Positions 1-12,269 of a DNA stretch of 64,000 nt are shown one piece after another. Under the pieces are notes generated by a model that saw nothing but the letters and a program-made list of their open reading frames with translations, did not search any database and was not told the DNA's origin. This DNA comes from Phallus indusiatus (taxonomy: Eukaryota; Basidiomycota; Agaricomycetes; Phallales; Phallaceae). The translations under genes were made by a program, and so were the position numbers. Each line of letters begins with the position of its first letter. Positions within the stretch are counted from its first letter, which is position 1. The DNA lies in contig JAQFWX010000143.1 in NCBI GenBank assembly GCA_027605045.1, forward strand, positions 23,313 through 87,312, in the 5' to 3' direction.

Positions 1-1397
1 GAAAAAACGTGTTATCGTATTCTATTGACATAACGGGAACATCGGCCAATTTCACAGGCAATCCAGCAGGTTCCATGAACATCTCTGGGTGCCATCGCGC
101 TTGTATCCGATGTTCAAATTCAGGACATTTGTTTCTCACATAAAAGAATTATTTTCTAATTAAATCTCAGGTAAATCGACATTTCTCTTTAACAAAAAAA
201 ATAACAAATTCTGACCTGTGTCGAATTTCTCAGCAATGTGTTCACCAAGGCGCCAGTCCTGAGGCCTGATTGATGAGAAGTCTTCCGAAGATTACGTTCG
301 CACATGTCAGAACAATAACCAAACCACTAGTTATGTTCTGCATCAAGTAGAAGGCAAGAATTTTTGGCAAGGTGCAAACTCAGTATAGTTCATTCAATAC
401 TTTGCTGGTTCCTGTGGAAGCAGATTCGGCGTTTTACGCTGAAGTTGAGCAAATTTCATTGCCGGGCCGGTGATCGTGAAGGAAATGAACAGCTTGCCAA
501 TTGCGACCTTCTGGAGGTGCTTGTCACACCCGATGTTGACAGTTTGCTTGTTGCTTTTCGACGCAATTGTGACGACATCGTCTAACGGCCTTTCTCTGGT
601 TAGAAGGACACTGCGTTACATGTCAATGTATTTATAACGAAATTGCATACACGAATGAAAGTTGATCACTTATTTTTCCTGGTTTGGTTGACAGATTATG
701 CGTGCTTATGCCCTCCTTGGAAACAAAGCTTTCCCGGAAACTAATTCATAGAAGTTCTGCTCCACTAGTTCACACGTCAGAAAGCGGCAAGTTTCTTTTT
801 CTGGGCGGTTGACTGAGGGTTCATTTAGAGTTCATTTTGTCATCGAAGTTATTCCGCCCGAATTGGAATAATTCATTTAAGAATTCTCATCGCTGTCTGG
901 GGGACATGGTCAGTTCTAGATCTTGTCAGCGCCATCTGATCAATTTGAATTAAAAGAAGTCCGAACGGAGCATCTGCTCGCTTTGTTCCGGGCAACTCTG
1001 TCAACAACCAAGGCACGTCGGCAAGCCTCAGACTAAACTTCTGCACTTGTCTTAGAAATATTATTAACGAGGAGTCCAAAAATGTATTACGTGGTATTTT
1101 TTAATTGTGGTGTTATCTTCTAACGAACGGAGGGTGACTGCATCATTTGAACGATCACTCGGAGAGCTGCCACACACGACAATGTATCGAAAACAGAACA
1201 CATTGCTCGAGCATGAATATAGACCTGTGCCTCGTTTCAAGGAACGCGTACATTGAAGGATGCCTGTCACATGTTAGAACTAGCTTGAGGCAAGTTTACA
1301 CCGTGGTCTTTCATGGTCAATAATACATATGTTTGAAAGCAGCATCTAGAACTACTCAACGACTGCTCAATGCCAAGGAGATCATCTTCAAAACGAC
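1..1397. other. Intergenic, no supported gene
   Basis: Only short reading frames without recognisable domains or splice-supported extensions. Around 690-750 there is a stretch resembling 2770-2825 (both carry a TTATGCCCC-like word followed by GAAACAAAGCTTTC), so part of the flank upstream of the decayed gene at 1398 may have been duplicated together with it. Confidence 0.5.
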
Positions 1398-1750
1398 ATG
1401 AAATCCACCTTTCTTTTTACTGCACTTCTGACTCTCTCTCTGGGCGTCGAACATATTTCAGCTCAAGTATTGAACCTTATTCAAAGGAACATACCAATTT
1501 GTTAGTGTAATTACCGACGCCAACAGAATCCGTCTTGCGCTGACAGACCAAGGTTTGAACAACCAAATTATCATAACCCTCTCTTTCTTGAACAGAACAA
1601 TCAGGTGGTATTCACCTGTCTTCGTGATATTGATTCTAAGCCAATGTTAACTTATGACATCTAGTGGAGCGTCGTGCCTTCTCAAACCGGCTTTTAATAT
1701 CGTTGCCACAAGCGCAACCAGCGGAAACAATTTTCAAGTAGAACTATGAA
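1398..1750 (+). pseudogene. Decayed copy of the secreted QxW protein at 4249
   Basis: An ATG at 1398 opens a signal peptide nearly identical to that of the intact gene at 4249 (MKSTF..., then LSLGVEHISAQ). Soon after the predicted cleavage point the frame runs into a stop. The matching peptide continues one base out of frame (TYQFVSVITD, then LALTDQG, close to TYQFVSMVTD and FALTDQG of the intact gene). The position of intron 1 is preserved: a TAG acceptor is followed by TGGAGCGTCGTG, which encodes the WSV of the QxW motif, and then a stop. The second half of the gene is not recognisable. It is a pseudogene by frameshift plus nonsense change, and shows the locus once held two copies. Confidence 0.75.
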
Positions 1751-4179
1751 TCGAACCGTTATATGGAAAGCAGCAGGTAGCAATGACGTTGGATTTACGT
1801 GAGATTCTTCCTCTTCTTCTGTATATCGATGTACAAGGGAATTCCCTGCTACTTTTAAGGTTCCTTGTTACGTCTTCAGGCAGAAAGATACGGAGGATCA
1901 CAGCTGCAACTGATGGTGGGAGTCTTGTCAGCCAGAATAATACCAACAGAATTTCCGCTTTGTCCCTGTCAGAGTTTCTCGAACGAACCAACCTACAACT
2001 ATGCCTTACACAGAAGTGCCAACTTTTATATATAAGTGTTTACGTTAAAGATGTTTAATTTTGTTATTGACTATTGTTTTTAACTAGTACAATATCTTTG
2101 GAACTGAGAGCGCCTGAGGCTTGGATAATCGTGTGTTTCCTCACTGGAGGTATGAAATATCAGGTTGATAGAGACCATAACTGAGGTACTTGAGATCGAC
2201 GCTTCAAAGCTTCAACATGCTTTAAGGAAATAATTGAACGTCGAAGTGACGAGGTCCTGAGACCTGAGATTGACTTTGAGCTGCAAACGCAGCTGTCTGA
2301 GTCAGTCTGACCGACGCGTCGCAGGCGAAATAAATCGTGCGAATTAAAAGCATTATGAGTAAGTGCGTCATTTAGTCGTCCTATTAGTAACACAATCATT
2401 AAAGGGAGTCCAAAAGGCCGCAACCTTGAATGCGGTGATGAGAACTTGGAGAAGACTCAAAGAGGTTCAATGAGTTACGATCCTGAGAGCGTCGGCAGCA
2501 CCTAGGCAGCGGCAGGCCTAAGCGCTAAACGACTTCAGTCTTACGAGTCAAAATCGCTTGCGAGGCAGGCCGCAGCACACGAATATTGTCAGTATCATGG
2601 TGCTTGAAAATGAAGTTCTATTCTAAGATCTCTGAATTTATGGGAAATGCCGAAAAATACGAGAAAGATGTTTTTTGTTCCTTTTTTTGCCGAATCTCAT
2701 CCTGACTATTAAAATTAGTATCAACGAGCCAAATTTGTCCTAATAGTTCTACGTCCATCGGGTACTTGAGAGTCGTTTATGCCCCAATTGAAACAAAGCT
2801 TTCGCGAAGTCTGCCTTGTCTTCCGAATGAGAAGAAACGTTTTCTCGATAACTCCACTGCCGGCAGTCTCAAGTGTCAAAATGCATCCTTTCCCTCAGCA
2901 CATATCGATCAGGTGCTCTCCAGACTTTTCTACATCCTTGACTGCATCAAACTTTCTCCGCACAGCTCACCCAAACTTCTCATGAACCAAGATTTCAATC
3001 TGTTTACATATTGTCGTCATATTCGAAATGGGGGCATTATTTCTTCAAATACACTTGCCACTTGGTTCCAAACAGAAGTTTTCAAGTAGATGACTATAAG
3101 ACTCGGAAAGGACACCACGCCTTGTTTGTTTATCAAGATGACCTATCTCGATTATTTATCCGTCTGACATGGGGAGCATAGAATTACACTATTCTCCACA
3201 CGTTGAGTAGTCCCCTTTTTGCTTCAACTGTTCCATAAAATGACGTGTCTAGGTTCTTAACAGACCACCAAGTGTGGGGTGTGACTTCTTCTGTTGATAA
3301 ACTTCGTCCGATGATGTATGTACAGCACGAAACTCTCGGACGAATTCAAAATCAGGCATAGAAGTTAGAACAAGAGGTTATTGACACTTGAATAGAATTT
3401 AAAGCAGACAATTTCTGATAACGTCTCTGTTAACAGCCACTGGATCTGGGTCAGAAGATTCGAAACTGAAAAAAGTTTGATACGGCTTCCCGAGATGTCC
3501 TGACTACGCGCCTGCAGCCTATGAACATGGGCAAGTACTGGAGTTTATGTAAAGTGGAATTTAGCTATGCTAATGTGCTGAGCGTGTCTTGGTTACAAGA
3601 ATTTTAATTCTTCAACGTAAAACGTTCAGATAGCGGATGGGCGACTCCGCGTCGAATTGAGATTTCTATGGGAATATCGTTATTCACATACACCATGTTG
3701 TCTATTTTCGGGTTTATTCCGCTAAAATTTCTAACTGCTGAAAAAGGTAAAGCCGATAAGTCGATACAAGGTTCTGGGACTGTCCGGGGACTTAGGTACG
3801 TTCTTCCCTGTCAACGGCAGACGTAAAGACCGATGTTTGATCATTTTGAGTTGAAAGTTTTCCGAAGGCCACATTCTTTGCTTCGTCAAGCTTGCGCTTC
3901 GATGACCTATGACCATGTTGATACCACGGCTCATCATTTCATTCCCGTATGGACGTGTAAGTCACTGACAAGTGGCTGTATAGTAGGAAGTATGCTGTTA
4001 CGCATTAAAGACTTATAATCGGAGTAAGGAGCCGTCAGATGTCATAACCTGACTAGGTAAACATGTAATGCCATTTTGAGGAATTTCCAAGCTCTCGCTT
4101 GCATTCATGTAACGAAAGTAACGAACCATTGTACCTTTATGCTCATTGGTCGAAGAAGAATCTTAGTGTTCTCGAAAGC
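1751..4179. other. Intergenic, no supported gene
   Basis: No reading frame here joins into a plausible gene. The longest is about 107 codons near 2766-3089, with no domain, no signal peptide and no splice-consistent continuation. The start of the stretch lies downstream of the decayed secreted-protein copy, and the end holds the promoter of the intact copy. Confidence 0.45.
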
Positions 4180-4187
4180 TATATAAT
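4180..4187 (+). promoter_or_regulatory. TATA-like box of the secreted-protein gene
   Basis: TATATAAT lies about 65 bases upstream of the ATG at 4249, a usual distance for a strongly expressed fungal gene. No transcription start is known. Confidence 0.4.
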
Positions 4188-4248
4188 GAGCACATTTCAG
4201 TGGACGTTTTTCTTCAGACGATCATCAGCTCTGACCTACAAAGCAAAC

Positions 4249-4888
4249 ATGAAATTCACCTCTATCCTCTCTACCGCAGTTGTAGCCCTCTCTCTGGGTG
4301 TCGAGTACATCTCAGCCCAGACCCCCGTTACTACAGGTACTTACCAGTTCGTCAGTATGGTCACTGATGTCAACGGAAACCGTTTCGCGTTGACGGACCA
4401 GGGAATATCAAACGCCTCCGTTGTGATAACCCCGCTTACCTTAGGACAACTGAACCAAACTGTAGATACACCTACCTTACTCCGTGTTTGTCTCATAAAT
4501 TAACAGCATATTCATAGTGGTCGGTTCAAAGCACTCCGATCACTGGCGGCTTTATTATCGCTTCAAACAGTTCTAGCCTCTTCATTAGCCCTGCGAATGG
4601 TGTTCCTGGAATTTTGGTCAGTTCGGCAACCTCATTCGTATGGCTCAGCAATTCCAACAACGTTTTTGGCTTTACGTGAGACAATTATGTTCTCTTGAGA
4701 ATTGAAAAACTATGCTGATTTCGTTCCTACCTTCAAGATTCATTGACTCAATCAATGGGACTACCAACTGGGCGCTGAGGAGCCTTCCCCGTAGCTTCAA
4801 CTCACTGAATGCTGTGAATAGCTCTTCTGCTACTTGTAATGGCGGTCCTAATCCTCTGAATCTCTGGGTCCCTATCAGAATTTCTTAA
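4249..4888 (+). CDS. Small secreted protein, QxW / beta-trefoil-like
   Basis: Predicted secreted protein of 173 residues from three exons: 4249-4461, 4518-4675 and 4738-4888. The phases close and both introns are GT-AG, 56 and 62 nt. Residues 1 to about 23 form a signal peptide ending ...EYISA. The mature part is about 150 residues, rich in Ser, Thr and Asn, with the pattern TYQFVSM...FALTDQG...LNQTWSVQ...GGFIIAS. The Q-T-W triplet split by intron 1 resembles the QxW signature of ricin-B-like beta-trefoil lectins, and the spacing of short beta-strand-like segments fits that fold; this fold call is inference. There are several N-glycosylation sequons (NAS, NQT, NSS, NGT). I chose the ATG at 4249 rather than the upstream in-frame ATG at 4099 because it begins a clean signal peptide and has a TATA-like box in front. 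A decayed paralogue lies at 1398. Confidence 0.7.
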
Positions 4889-5969
4889 GCAGATTAACCG
4901 TGAGTTTACTGCCCTTTTCGTAGAAATCCTGTTTTGAAAGTGTGAAGTCACTAGGCTGCCACCACAAGTTGTAGTGAGCTAAAGTGCCACTAATCCAATC
5001 CAGTTTTAAAGTTTTGAAATATCGTTTTGAAATATCTTCTATGTCGTCTTTCTTGAAATATAGTTTGTTGTTTATCGTGTGCCGTATGCAAAGTTTTACA
5101 AACGACAATACCTTCGTTTGAATCCATCGGAAACTTATCAGGTAAAGGGAAATTCAAGCCAGGGTGTCGCTCTTTCACCATAGTGGCATCGTACCTTTCC
5201 TAGATACCCATCATATCCGAGCCTCCAGTTAACAGTCTATCAGCGGTTTGAAGGTGTTCGCTTGCTGAAAAATTGACCAAATTCATGTTTTAGAAAAATG
5301 ACCAATTATCGGATTCTAGTACAATAAAGGTTTTTCGGTATTTAGCCAAGTCAATAAATGGGAGCACGAGTGACGGGTCATACCTGAGTTTCAACTGACG
5401 TCTCTCTCGATATTGTGAGCCATGGCCACAGCGTACACGCTTGAGATTTTTGCACGGAGATTTGAACGAGCCAGGGTGCGTGACGCGTGATGACACGGGT
5501 TTTTGACTCCGTCAGCGCTTCACCAGCTATGGCGCGAACAGCCGGAGCATCTCAGCGTGCCCACTCATTCACATGTCTGAATATCGTCCAAATTTGTACC
5601 AAAAGAACCATCTTTTTGTTCTTTCTACCAATTTCAACGTGATCAATCTCAACGGCTGGAAAATTCCGTGTCTTCCTATTCGTGGAAACGCACCAGCCTC
5701 CGCTTGCTGGCGAGGGATCATCACATTCAAATTGTATCTGCCAGTCGGAGTGGCGTAGTGCTGTGCTTTTAGCCTCGGATCTAACGATGAGCTAAATGAA
5801 GCAGAACGTGCCGCGGCAATCGTTCGTTGAGCTCGACTTTCGGACACCAATCTTTCCCTAGCGCCCTTCAAGTTCGCGAGTCATTCTTCCTCTAACCCCG
5901 AATTCTATATATTTTGATGGCTTTTTTCTTTTGCGAAGTAGAATACCTTAGACTACTCCTCTTATACTC
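4889..5969. other. Intergenic, no supported gene
   Basis: Short frames on both strands (up to about 100 codons near 5569-5871, minus strand), with no domain, splice support or conservation inside the window. The right end is the upstream region of DUF6533 copy 1. Confidence 0.45.
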
Positions 5970-7450
5970 ATGTCTGAACTCACAAACGTGAGCGTAATTC
6001 CCACAACTTCGTTGCTGTTTGCAAGTGCGGAGTACTCCGAGATCATCGAAAAGGCCCCAGAATCGTATTTCATAAATTTATGCCAAGGTCGTCTTTTCCA
6101 AGTTTAATCTTGATTAGTCATTGAATTAACTCAAATTTTAGTTTCTGCTACTGCCCTTTTGTTATGGGATATGATAATCACCTATAACCAAGAAATCGAG
6201 CTTATTTGGAGGTTAGCGTCATTATCACATTTACAAAGCCACTTCCTCATCTCATACTTACGTCGACATTACCATTCGTTGATTATCTTTTTACTCAGAT
6301 CACGAAGAAGTATTGTGAATTATCTCTTTTTTATGATTCGGTATCTATCCTTGACCTTGTCGGTGTGAATAGATGTTCATTCCTCTTTGCGTAATCTCTC
6401 AATTGACCGGTTTTCTCCTAGATTGTTAGTCGTAGCAAGCCAAGGCCGGTTTCCAAAGAAGAATCTCTGTCACGTCATCTATGTATCCTTTTTCAGCATG
6501 GGAAGCGTCGTATTGACAAGCACTCTGGATGTGCTACTTGTTTATCGGAGTACGTCTATAACTAATCAGAAGCAGTCTGCCTCTCTCTTTACCTTGATGG
6601 ATCTAGTCTTTGCGTTTTACGAAAGAAATCGGAAAGTTCTAGTCGGTTTAATCACTCTCTGGTTGTTGAACACCGCTGCATTCCTGATTCTCGCCATTTT
6701 CTATTCCAAGGAAGTGCGTGTCACACAGACCCCCACAGTCATTAAACAAGGTGTCACTGGAGAATGCACTACCCTATACATTCCTGCGTTTTCGCGTAAC
6801 ATCTGGTAATATTTCCAAATCACAATATGCCTATGAACGACTTTCCGATTGTTTATTCTTAGGGTATCTGAGTTGGTTTTCCACGGTGTTCTTTTAACCT
6901 TGGTTATAGCAAGGTACTATGTGTTTCAACAGACCTCTCAGCTAGCAAACTGAAAACGTTACCGAAGGTCCATCAATTTATTGAAGACCGCTTGTTGGAA
7001 AACATCTGCTATACCCTGTGTTTATTACATTTTTATTCGAGATGGATTTTGTGTATTTGTCCATCTTTTCAGTGAGTTTATCTACTTGGAAAAAAAAACG
7101 AAAAATCATGACGAGTTTCTTCTACAGTAGTCTTTATCGTTTCGGCCCTCCGACTCAATATAGTTTCTGATATAGCGATAACTCAGTGCGTACGCTTGCA
7201 AGCACCACCATCTTCTCCAATGGTACTAACGACAAGCACTTTGCTCATAGAGTAGGTATTGTACTCTTTGGCATAACAGTAAGATTTAACAAAAACACTG
7301 GCCCATAATTGAACACAATTCTGACGATGGCATTATATAAAGGGAAGTCGCCTAGTTCTCAACCTGAGAAATCTGAAAAACGCCTCAAATCATTGCGATG
7401 CAAGTCACTATACTTATTGGATAGGGAAAAAATCTTGTTTGATACTATAA
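5970..7450 (+). CDS. DUF6533 multi-pass membrane protein, copy 1 (tail frameshifted)
   Basis: Member of the basidiomycete DUF6533 family: integral membrane proteins with about seven hydrophobic segments and unknown function. Ten exons with the phase series shared by all copies here. Recognisable blocks in order: SATALLLWDMIITYNQEIELIW (DUF6533 start), NYLFFMIRYLSL, TLDVLLVYR, FAFYERNRKVLVGLITLW, GECTTLYIP, YIFIRDGF, and the tail motif GSRLVLNLRNL. Exon 1 runs from ATG 5970 to 6087; exon 5 is 6607-6805. A TAA at about 7311 lies inside the last intron and is not a lesion. In the last exon the GSRL frame stops at 7450, while similarity to the tail of copy 6 (ILFDTISE) continues in another frame to 7548, after a run of six A at about 7429. 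One missing A would explain it, so the tail is probably truncated. Confidence 0.65.
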
Positions 7451-7548
7451 GTGAAACTCTTGTTGAAGAACCAGAATTAGACGAATCGGGTATGGACTCG
7501 TTCGAGTTGACGCCATTGAGTCCTACATCGGCTTTGGATATGGACTAA

Positions 7549-9977
7549 AAGCACAGTTCAGTTATCACGCTGGCTGGTAAACAAACATAACATATACCTG
7601 GAATACAAAAATTTAATGGATATAGCTGTATGTTTCATAATAAAACAATTATACCAAACCGTGTTTCCTGGTTAGTGTAGACTTAGATAGTTGTATTAAC
7701 TTGGGTCCGGGGTTTAGGGTTAGTAGGAAGGGGTGTTAATCAAATATCATAGCCCCAGGCCTCTCTGCAAAAAAATGGCTGTCGACAGACACAGTAACAC
7801 ATATGCAACCCCCAAAAAATCAATAAGTAATTGTCGTGTATTATACTGTTAATTACTGGCAGAGTCGTGACGTCAAGGCCAAATTCAGTTTGAGGTTCTC
7901 CGAACGGAGCCACTGTGAGAAAAGCAACGACTTCGTCGTGTCGTTTTTTTCTAATCATTCAACCGGAATATGGCTTAAGTGCGTAGTAAAATAATCTGGT
8001 CAACATGCAGGTAAACTGATGTCAAGGTTAGTACTACATAGTACATACAACCCGTAATACCTCCTTTCACGTGTGCTAAAACAGGAGCGTGTCTACAAAC
8101 AAAAATAACGCTTCGTGAAAATAAGAAACGTTTGTCAAATCTCACCCAATCATAATCTTGATTTCATAATGTACTGGCGAAATCTCCAACGAAGCATTCT
8201 CCCATTCAGCGCCACTACAGACAATCGGGTTGAATTTGGAATCTGACACAGTAATTTTCCAAGCCACTCAACAACCTACCTATATCGGGATTCACTGAGA
8301 AATTTTTTGTCTCAGCTATCCGCTGTATTTGCGAATCTGTCAATGAAAACAACCGAGTCCTCCCATCTTTTCCTACCGCATTCGCGATTTAATCTTAAAA
8401 ATGACAATTATCAATTGTGAATCCATAGTAATGAAAGCCTGTATTAAATGTCAGAAAGACAAGAGTTTTCGAAGTTCGCGAGTTCATCGGAACGCCCCGT
8501 CACGGATTCACGGTCAACCGACTCGGACTGCAATGTTTTTGGAAATTCCGGGTGGTACGAGTAACGAACCTGAGAGGGTTGGTATTTATCGTTTGAAGGA
8601 AGCACATTAGCCAAAGTAAGTGGGAAAAGATGGCGAACAAAATGATGGCAATAGGAGAAATATGATACGCCTTAATGCAACACCGCATTGCGGAGGTGCG
8701 TCGACGAATTTTCCATAGCTACGGTTTCGATCAACACATGATATTTGTCACAAGGTAAAGAACCGGAATGAAGTTTATATGGTAACATACGTAAAAATTA
8801 TATTCCGAATTCGGTTTCGTCGGTATATTTGCTCCTCATGACTTGAAACGCTAGGCTTCACGATCCCGTGTTATGTAAATATTGCGGAGGCTATTCCTGA
8901 AGGGGGTTTCGGTTGCGTGCACAGGAGTTGGAAATTAACATCGATTGAGAAATGAGAAGGGAAACTTCAGCCCAAAATTTGGATTCAATTTGCTCAGGGG
9001 CATCGATCATCTTTTAATTAGAGGAAGTTCAAAAAGACTGCATCGTGAATTAGGAAAAGTGACATGTCCAGTAGACGTAAAGTCTTGTCGAGTAATATGA
9101 CACACCTGGACTGCATTAAGATATTCATAAAACACCTCAGTAAGGTTTAATTTTGATGAACGTTCGTAACTCGCCTTTTGCAGGAAAACTGATATTTTGC
9201 GAATTGGCAATAAAGACTCGTCATGATTCCTCCTTGCGATACTCTCCTCGATGACAGACCTAAACACGTCAAACGGTCATCATGCATGACGATCGTGGTT
9301 TACTCCACATGAGCAGTAAGACAATTGGCCAAGACACCTGAGTAGGGTTCAGACCGTGGGATAGCCTAATTTCCACTTGACCTCAGGTCACCATGTCTCA
9401 CTAAAGTCAGAAGACACGTTCCAAATTGCAGGTAAGCCATCGAAATTCAATCAATTTACATCAATTCTGTTCGCTTGAATAAACTGATGACAAGAACGTT
9501 TTAGCGGGATCCACGTCAGCTCTTCTTCAGTTTCGTCGCACGATGATCCAGATTCCACGATGAACCTCCGTCAAATTCACGTGACCGATTGAAACGTAAG
9601 CATTAAATTCGAAGTTGAGCATATTTTCACCAATCGCCATCGTCTTCGGAACTACTTCTGGACTCGGGATAGAATAACAATCAAATTTGATAGTTGGGGA
9701 AGGGAGCGGCTCGTTGCCAACTCGCTGCAACCTCATGCACATGATTTAGTAATAGATTACATAACATAAAACCATTTCGATAACCCGGTGGATTGGCTCG
9801 CTGACTTCTTTTCCCACGTGTGCGTCATTGGTTATTTCCTTTTTTGTGAAAGCAGAGCGATCGATGGTCATGCTTGTTGCGTCTACAAGACCAGAGCCTG
9901 GAAATTCTAAATTTCTTGCCATCATCATCCTTTTACTTCTACTACCCCCCATCCCCGTTTCTCATCTTATCATCCTC
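7549..9977. other. Intergenic, no supported gene
   Basis: About 2.4 kb with only short frames of 60-90 codons. None has a recognisable domain or joins across GT-AG boundaries to a longer product. The last 110 bases are pyrimidine-rich and contain in-frame ATGs (9828, 9864) that could extend the carboxylesterase. Confidence 0.45.
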
Positions 9978-12269
9978 ATGTCCTCATTCCATCCTTCCGT
10001 TCGCTGTCCGACACTAAACACAACTTTCGTCGGCATCCAACATTCCGTCTCCTCTCCTGAATACCCAGTTCACCAATTCAGAGGCATAAAATACGCCAAT
10101 GTTCCAGGCCGTTTCAGACGGTCGCAGCTATGTACTTCTTACCCAAAAACAACAGACGCGAAAAGACATGGGTATGTTCTATCTGCGTTACACGTTTTTA
10201 TTTATTGTGAGACTGAGACAATGATATCTATCCAGGCCAATTTGCCCTCAACAAAAACGTCAAGGCTTTGACGACTTGTTTGGTTTCGTACGAGAAGACC
10301 CTCCACGCTTGGTCGTACAAGACGAGTTTGAGTGTTTGAATCTCATCATAACTTGCCCGGACGTCTCGAGACATACGCGTCCTTTGCCCGTAATGGTGTG
10401 GATTCATGGGTATGGATTATCCACTTTTGAGTTGTGACTGGCGTGTAAGAATTGACAACGACCTCCAGAGGCTCCAACATTCGTGGCGCGGGAAGCTCTG
10501 TTATATGCGATCCTGGAAAACTCGTTAAAGCATCTTTGGAATTCGAGCAGCCCGTTATAATTGTGAACGTAAAGTATGTATCACAATTATCTTGACTGAG
10601 AATGTCTCACTTATCCGTCAATTACCTTAGCTATCGCCTTGGTCTTCTCGGTTTCGCAGCTTCTGTGGCTTTAGAAGAGTCAAACCGCCTGTTAGGCGAG
10701 GAAGGCGTTGGAAATTATGGTAGGCCTTTCAACAAGAATGGAAAGAAATGTCTCGATCCCTAAAATCATCTTTTCTCTCTCCTTTCTTTCTCTTCTTCCT
10801 TTTTCCTTCTTCCGCCATATGCAGGTCTATACGATCAGCTCAACGCTTTGGCATGGATTCGGAGACACATATCTTCCTTTGGTGGCGACCCTGGAAACGT
10901 CACCTTGTTCGGAGAATCAGCAGGAGCAATTGACATTCATGCACTACTGCTTTCACGCATCAACCATCTCAACCAGGGGGGAATCGCTTCTCGCGCTATA
11001 CTGCAGAGTGGTACCGTCCTCCCTACCGCAGTCCGCTCAATTGAAGCACAGGGATCATTATTAAGCCGTGTCATGGGTCGTCTCAGAATATCCGACGTCA
11101 ATCACCTAAGGAATATTCCAGTAGATTTACTAGTCGCGCAAACGCCAGGCGTCGTGAACCCTACAGATGATGGAATATTCTTCCGCGACGGGTGGCGCAA
11201 TGACGTGGGCTCCATTCCCGGAAACTTCATTCCTCTTCCAGAAAAAATCGACAGTCTCATGATTGGAGACTGCGCTTTTGAATCTGCACTATATCTTGGA
11301 GCGGGTTCGGTTGGAGGCGGTGGAGGTGGCACCGGAATCAGAACGTGGACTAGTCTGGGAATTGTCCGGCGCGTAAAAGCTCTCATCCGGAACGTCTATA
11401 AAGCCGACAAATTTTTGCGCACGTATGGGATTAATTATGGACCCGGCGCTGACGACGAGGAGTCACAAGATGCGGTTTTGAATTTGGTGAACGACGTGTT
11501 TTTCGCGTGGCCGATTGATAAGTTGGCTAAAGGGACCAGTGCCGGACGCCGAGAGCGTGACGGGATACCTGTTTATCGATACGTCTTTGATCAAGAAAGT
11601 CCGTATACGTTTACTGCGCATCATGCGGTGGATTTGCTATACCTTTTCGACAACATTTCGATGACACCCGAGAAGCCCAAAAAAGTAGCATCAGCAGGCG
11701 TTGGACCTCTTCACACCACCACTTCATCGACGCTCGTACTAAGCCCTTCTTCGTCCGAGTCAGACTGGGATGACGAAAATGGGTTCCGCACTTTTGATGA
11801 AGACGAAGACGAGGATGACGTGATTGAAGCTGAAAGCACGTTCCAGCCATATCCAGACTCATACGAATCGGACTCTGAAGACGACTCTGAGGACTCGTAT
11901 TATCAAATCTCGGATTTCCAGTACAACGCTTCGCGTATACGACAAGCAGTTCAGTCACGATGGATCGCATTTGCTCAAGGGCCGTCAGCCATCAGTACCA
12001 ACAACAACTTGAACATTTCTACCCCTGCTCCGGGTCGTCCATGGCCGAGTAATAGTCTCCTCGTGTTAGGACCCGAAGGTGAAGTCGGAACTCGTTCCAT
12101 GGACGATGAACTTCCACGAAGGAGAAGACTTGACGAATGGAGTCGTGCTCTTGAAAGTGTTCCGCACGAACTGGCGTTTCGTGTTGGAGTTGAGCTGAGC
12201 GTCGGGCCAAAAGGTGTTCCTCCTACTGCCGTCGGTGCTCAACCCTTCCAGCAATTGTCCAGGATATGA
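9978..12269 (+). CDS. Type-B carboxylesterase / lipase-like alpha-beta hydrolase
   Basis: Ester hydrolase of the type-B carboxylesterase and cholinesterase family, about 668 residues from five exons (9978-10171, 10236-10409, 10469-10573, 10631-10719, 10825-12269). Family landmarks appear in order: FRGIKYA near the N terminus; WIHGG and then GSNIRGAGSS for the oxyanion region; NYRLGLLGF; GNYGLYDQ; FGGDPGNVTLFGESAGA, whose Ser (about residue 219) is the nucleophile; and HHAVDLLYLF, probably carrying the catalytic His. Towards the C terminus there is an unusual acidic, Ser-rich insert of roughly 70 residues (about 11,740-11,910, rich in DEDEDED and SEDDSED), not typical of the family. The protein may start further upstream: in-frame ATGs at 9864 or 9828 would add a hydrophobic stretch (LAIIILLLLLPPIPVSHLIIL) that could act as a signal anchor. 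Substrate unknown. Confidence 0.8.

Noticed and set aside
690..2830. Pair of similar stretches (about 700-750 and 2775-2825) as LTRs of a retroelement
   Set aside because: Similarity is short and there are no terminal TG/CA ends, target duplication or coding core; better explained by the small local duplication.
7280..7342. In-frame TAA in DUF6533 copy 1 taken as a nonsense mutation
   Set aside because: It lies in intron 9 (GTAAGA donor, AAG acceptor), at the same position as in the other copies.
11611..11970. 119-codon minus-strand frame in the carboxylesterase
   Set aside because: Antisense shadow of the acidic region; no start context or domain.
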